25,712 nucleotides of DNA from CAYPZL01 sp964415045 (GTDB taxonomy: Bacteria; Planctomycetota; Phycisphaerae; Sedimentisphaerales; Anaerobacaceae). The translations under genes and the position numbers were made by a program. A model generated the notes under the pieces. That model was not told where the DNA came from, ran no database searches, and was given only the letters and a program-made list of their open reading frames with translations. This document shows, piece after piece, positions 23,122-25,712 of the stretch. Within the stretch, counting starts at the first letter, position 1. Each line of letters starts with the position of its first letter. Location of the stretch: contig CAYPZL010000068.1 in assembly GCA_964415045.1 (NCBI GenBank), positions 1-25,712 of the forward strand, read 5' to 3'.

Positions 23122-24438
23122 TTATTCGGACGTTTCAGGCTTGCTGTCCGCGTCTTCGGTTTGTGCGGCGGCCTCCTCAGGCGGGCTGTCCGTGATGCTC
23201 GGCACGTCCGCAGGGCGGGCCGCCATCTCATCGGAAGGCGTATAGACCTCCTCCAGGGCAACCTTGTCCACGCCCTTGCGCATCAGGGCGTAGATAATCG
23301 TGTTGGCCGAGTAGTAGAAGCTGATCAGGAACGAGACCATCAGTCCGACAACGACCAGGACCCAGACGCGAATGAGATAGTAGGCCAGCCATGCCGACCA
23401 CGACTCCGGGGCCACGGATGCGGCTCCGAGAAAGTTGGTGAAATCCACGCCGGGCCAGATGACGCCCAGCTTCTCGTTGCCTTCCAGGAAACCCACGCGC
23501 AGGAACACGTGGGTGACCAGAAGCAGAGAGAAGCAGAAAAGCCGCACGAAGCCATAGCAGATGGCGCCATAGATCGCGACCAGAACCGTGTAAAAGCCGA
23601 TGCGCCAGGGCCTGGCGTAGACGTAGCTGAAGGAGCGGCTGATCGCGTCGAAGCAGTCCGAGTCCTCATACGCGATGGCGGGAAACATCAGGTTCAGGCC
23701 CACCAGGGCCCCGATGGCGATGATCGTAACGAGCGTTGCCCCCATGAAGGCCAGGGGCAGCAGCAGGCCGACGGACAACTCGCCCACCACCGGGATATTC
23801 CCGATGAGCCCCAGAAGGGAGATGCAGAGGCCCACAACCAGGATGATGGCGATCGGCGTGAGCGGGGCGGTGAAGAAGCTCTGGAACTTTCTGACGCCAA
23901 AGCGCACCGCTTCGGTCAGGCCGGGCTTCTGTCCCTGGGCGAACTGCAGGGCCGCGACCCGACAGATGGCTCCTCCGGCCAGCGACATCACGGCCAGCAC
24001 CAGGGCGAAAAGAAGAAGGCTGTAGACCGGGTGATACTGAAACGCCCAGGCCAGCGCCCTAAAACACGCCACGATATTTCCGGTGACTCCCAGAATGTCG
24101 CGCCGGGAAAGGGCGATCAAGGCCGCGTGAAAACGCTTCGCCCCGAAGTTCCACAGCGTCGTGAAGACGCCGTCACGCTGCCCGGCCTCGTGGAACAGCG
24201 CGATATGTTCGTTGACCTCGCCCCCGGGAAGTACATACTCGTCCAGTTCGGTCGTGCCGCTCGGGCTGACCACCACGGTCTGGCTAAAGTCCATGACGCG
24301 TCCGGCCAGGCAGATCGTCGCCAAAGCCAGGAACGCGAGAATCAGCTTCGTGGGTTGAATGGACATGCGAAAGGCTTGAAAAAGCCGGGGAAAGAGGAAG
24401 CTGCCGAAGGGCAGCACGGGCCCTTTTTCATCAACCAT
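23122..24438 (-). CDS. Polytopic membrane protein, unknown function
   Basis: A 438-residue protein with an estimated six or seven membrane helices. After an N-terminal cytoplasmic segment come a first helix (TKLILAFLALATICLAGRV), a short extracytoplasmic stretch (residues about 50-110), and then repeated hydrophobic helices (SLLLFALVLAVMSLAGGAIC, IAIILVVGLCISLLGLIGNI, LPLAFMGATLVTIIAIGALV, RIGFYTVLVAIYGAICYGFV, WVLVVVGLMVSFLISFYYSA). The C-terminal tail of about 55 residues is acidic and Ala/Glu/Asp-rich. The fold reminds me of multi-pass 'membrane domain' proteins with no known activity, and I assign no function. The ATG at 24438 is preferred: AAAGGAAG lies a few bases upstream, and the frame further 5' to 24861 overlaps the YacG gene out of frame and is low-complexity. 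It is part of the minus-strand block between yacG and the epimerase gene. Confidence 0.8.
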   Translation of the reverse strand: MVDEKGPVLPFGSFLFPRLFQAFRMSIQPTKLILAFLALATICLAGRVMDFSQTVVVSPSGTTELDEYVLPGGEVNEHIALFHEAGQRDGVFTTLWNFGAKRFHAALIALSRRDILGVTGNIVACFRALAWAFQYHPVYSLLLFALVLAVMSLAGGAICRVAALQFAQGQKPGLTEAVRFGVRKFQSFFTAPLTPIAIILVVGLCISLLGLIGNIPVVGELSVGLLLPLAFMGATLVTIIAIGALVGLNLMFPAIAYEDSDCFDAISRSFSYVYARPWRIGFYTVLVAIYGAICYGFVRLFCFSLLLVTHVFLRVGFLEGNEKLGVIWPGVDFTNFLGAASVAPESWSAWLAYYLIRVWVLVVVGLMVSFLISFYYSANTIIYALMRKGVDKVALEEVYTPSDEMAARPADVPSITDSPPEEAAAQTEDADSKPETSE

Positions 24439-24556
24439 CTTGCTTCCTTTCAATGTCCTTGATCCGCTTCGTACGGCCGCCCGATGACGACCCACCTGCT
24501 GTATGTTATCGTCTTTTTCGCGGCTCGTCCATGGGATTTTCTGCCAGGCGGCTTTC

Positions 24557-24805
24557 TTACGTCTCCGCTTTTGGATTTGGATCGCCCTGCTGGAGCGGCC
24601 CCTCGTCTGTTTCGTCCGGGCGGGCGGGGACCCTGTAGGCGGCGTCGAGCCAGGCTCCGAGGTCGATGAGCTTGCACCGCTGCGAGCAGAACGGGAAGAA
24701 CTTCGGACGCCGCGCCGAGACGTCCACGGCGCGGTTGCAAATGGGACACGGGATTGTCGAACCCCGTCGAGTCGGCTTGTCGTCAACGTGATCGTTCGGT
24801 TCCAT
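24557..24805 (-). CDS. yacG: DNA gyrase inhibitor YacG
   Basis: An 82-residue zinc-binding protein of the YacG family, which in Escherichia coli binds and inhibits DNA gyrase. CPIC (Cys20, Cys23) and FCSQRC (Cys40, Cys44) make the CxxC...CxxxC zinc site, and FFPFCSQRCKLIDLGAW is the family's most conserved stretch, continuing into LDAAYRVP. The C-terminal tail is short and acidic. The ATG at 24805 is chosen; the frame reads back to an ATG at 24829 that adds eight residues with two more cysteines, and neither start has a clear binding site. It lies between the DksA-like gene and the membrane protein, with spacing of about 88 and 118 bases, suggesting a loose operon. Confidence 0.9.
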   Translation of the reverse strand: MEPNDHVDDKPTRRGSTIPCPICNRAVDVSARRPKFFPFCSQRCKLIDLGAWLDAAYRVPARPDETDEGPLQQGDPNPKAET

Positions 24806-24893
24806 GGGACAACGGCAAAGACATCGCAAACAACTGCGGTGCGCCGATTCTTGAAAGGCAAACCGTTGAGGCGGGTCCTATCCGTCCCGCTTC

Positions 24894-25451
24894 TCAGGCG
24901 ACTTCGTCTACCAGACCCTGCTCGATCATGCGGGCATACTCAACGCAGTACTGAGCCCACGGTTGGGCTTCCAGTCTCGCCTTGCGGATCGGCTTTCCGG
25001 TGCCCTGGCAGATTCCGTAGCTGCCGTCTTCGATTCGCTGCAGCGCCGCATCGATTTGCGCCAGAAGCCGTCGTTCGCTGTCCATCAGGCCCAGAGCAAA
25101 CTCCTGTTCGTAATTGTCCGTCCCCAGGTCGGCCATGTGGATCGGCATGCTCGAAAGGTCGCCACTGGCATCGAGCCTGGATTTTTTGAGCGTTTCGCCC
25201 TCGATCTCAAAGACGTTTTGGAAGATTTCCCGACGCTTGCGAAGCAGCATTTCCTTGAAGCGTTCCCGATCGGCGGCGTTGAGACCGCGCAACCTCGTTT
25301 GCTTCTTCACGGTCTTTTTCCTGGCCGTTTTGCGCTTCACAGCTTTCTTTTTGGCGGTCTTCTTCACGGCCTTTTTCTTGGCCGTCTTACGCGTCGCAGC
25401 CGTTTTCTTTACGGCCTTTTTCTTGGCGGTTTTCTTACGCTTGGGAGCCAC
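24894..25451 (-). CDS. TraR/DksA-family protein with histone H1-like lysine-rich tail
   Basis: A protein of about 185 residues. The first 50 residues are made of lysine/alanine repeats (KKTAKKKAVKKTA, AKKKAVKRKTARKK) like eukaryotic H1 tails and bacterial histone-like proteins. From residue about 58 a DksA-type coiled coil begins (FKEMLLRKRREIFQNVFEIE), followed by DLGTDNYEQEFALGLMDSE and the zinc-finger region YGICQGTGKPIRKARLEAQP-WAQYCVEYAR. In the classical C4 finger there are four cysteines; here CxxC is CxxT and the second pair is CxxY, so only two remain and zinc is unlikely to be held in the usual way. DksA proteins enter the RNA polymerase secondary channel. GTG 25451 is preferred (AAAGGTGAG upstream); GTG 25463 is an alternative. 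Confidence 0.85.
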   Translation of the reverse strand: MAPKRKKTAKKKAVKKTAATRKTAKKKAVKKTAKKKAVKRKTARKKTVKKQTRLRGLNAADRERFKEMLLRKRREIFQNVFEIEGETLKKSRLDASGDLSSMPIHMADLGTDNYEQEFALGLMDSERRLLAQIDAALQRIEDGSYGICQGTGKPIRKARLEAQPWAQYCVEYARMIEQGLVDEVA

Positions 25452-25502
25452 TTCTATACTCACCTTTCCTATACAACTAGGATACGGTCTTTAGAAACCT
25501 AT

Positions 25503-25532
25503 ATTCTATCACACCGGTGTACGTGGAGGCAA
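25503..25532 (-). promoter_or_regulatory. Sigma-70-like promoter for the DksA-like gene
   Basis: On the minus strand TTGCCT (25527-25532) and TAGAAT (25503-25508) are 18 bases apart, matching four and five of six consensus positions. Transcription would start near 25496 and could cover the whole minus-strand block down to 20998. Confidence 0.5.
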
Positions 25533-25659
25533 ATATATTTGTACGGATAAAAGGTGCATCATAAAGCCGGGCAGTTGTGAGGGGCGCACTCTTACCGTGA
25601 AGCGGTTTGCTTGTTGCGTCATAAGTCGTTTCAAGGAATGAGCTTACGTGGTTCGCGGC
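25533..25659. other. Right flank without gene
   Basis: Between the promoter of the DksA-like gene and the right terminal repeat I see no ORF of note, terminator or repeat. Confidence 0.5.
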
Positions 25660-25711
25660 GGGTGCTCGCTTAGCATGCTGTGACTCCGTGCCTCATTAGA
25701 TAATTCCAGAA
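25660..25711. repeat. Right copy of 52-bp terminal inverted repeat
   Basis: This is the exact reverse complement of 1-52; only one base, a C, lies outside it at 25712. There is no other copy of the sequence inside the window. See the left copy for interpretation. Confidence 0.9.
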
Positions 25712-25712
25712 C

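Noticed and set aside
23161..24462. 433-codon plus-strand ORF
   Set aside because: It is antisense to the membrane protein; the reading is polar, His/Asp/Arg-rich and without any family resemblance.
24439..24861. N-terminal extension of the membrane protein to 24861
   Set aside because: It would overlap yacG out of frame with Arg/Ser-rich low-complexity sequence; the ATG at 24438 has a proper binding site.
1..25712. tRNA, rRNA, CRISPR, transposase or phage genes
   Set aside because: I scanned intergenic DNA for TPsiC-like GGTTCRA boxes, repeat-spacer patterns and DDE or integrase motifs and found none that fold or align convincingly.

Overview
This window looks like a piece of a planctomycete chromosome, probably from the Phycisphaerae/Sedimentisphaerales side of Planctomycetota. 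That is inferred from protein families only. They are a prepilin-like protein with an H-x9-DG C-terminal motif, secreted PQQ-like beta-propellers and LamG domains, a beta-helix protein ending in MGAYEF, a dockerin-like module with an FADLAL core and a WLEC turn, a His/Tyr-rich TPR protein, the PVC 'small basic protein', and a DksA-like protein with a lysine-rich tail. Coding DNA is GC-rich, and several promoters resemble sigma-70 sites. There are no rRNA, tRNA, CRISPR or phage genes and no transposase.

Layout. Positions 1-52 and 25660-25711 are perfect inverted copies of one another. A prepilin-like gene (362-1249) is closed by a clear intrinsic terminator. A gene-poor stretch follows (1250-2478) with a consensus promoter and several hairpins. 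Next come two secreted beta-propeller genes (2479-6423, 6437-7723), a TPR gene that seems to have lost its 5' end (7724/7754-8533), a secreted beta-helix protein (8661-10787), and a large Ser/Arg-rich plus His/Tyr-rich TPR protein (11179-13965). An in-frame TAG separates the last of these from a dockerin-like remnant. A second cluster has an ECF-like sigma factor, a 101-residue unknown and a protein whose N-terminal half resembles the archaeal threonyl-tRNA synthetase editing domain (14337-16355). A sodium:solute symporter with an overlapping 51-residue membrane protein follows (16427-17970). The mosaic ORF at 18141-19511 joins a rhamnosidase fragment to the C-terminal part of a sugar isomerase. 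The plus-strand block ends with a membrane-anchored protein and the small basic protein (19769-20980).

From 20998 to 25451 everything is on the minus strand. In transcription order it holds a DksA/TraR-like protein, YacG, a polytopic membrane protein and a membrane-bound nucleotide-sugar epimerase/dehydratase of the CapD/FlaA1 type. The left part is mostly cell-surface and secreted proteins, and the right part is housekeeping and envelope functions.

Best candidates for something new: the stand-alone editing-domain protein beside a sigma factor; the TAG-interrupted dockerin extension; the tiny membrane protein coupled to the symporter; the mosaic rhamnosidase/isomerase ORF; and the structured, strongly promoted gene-poor region at 1586-2478. 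No single undescribed system is proven here. All functional statements come from reading motifs by eye, with no database search.
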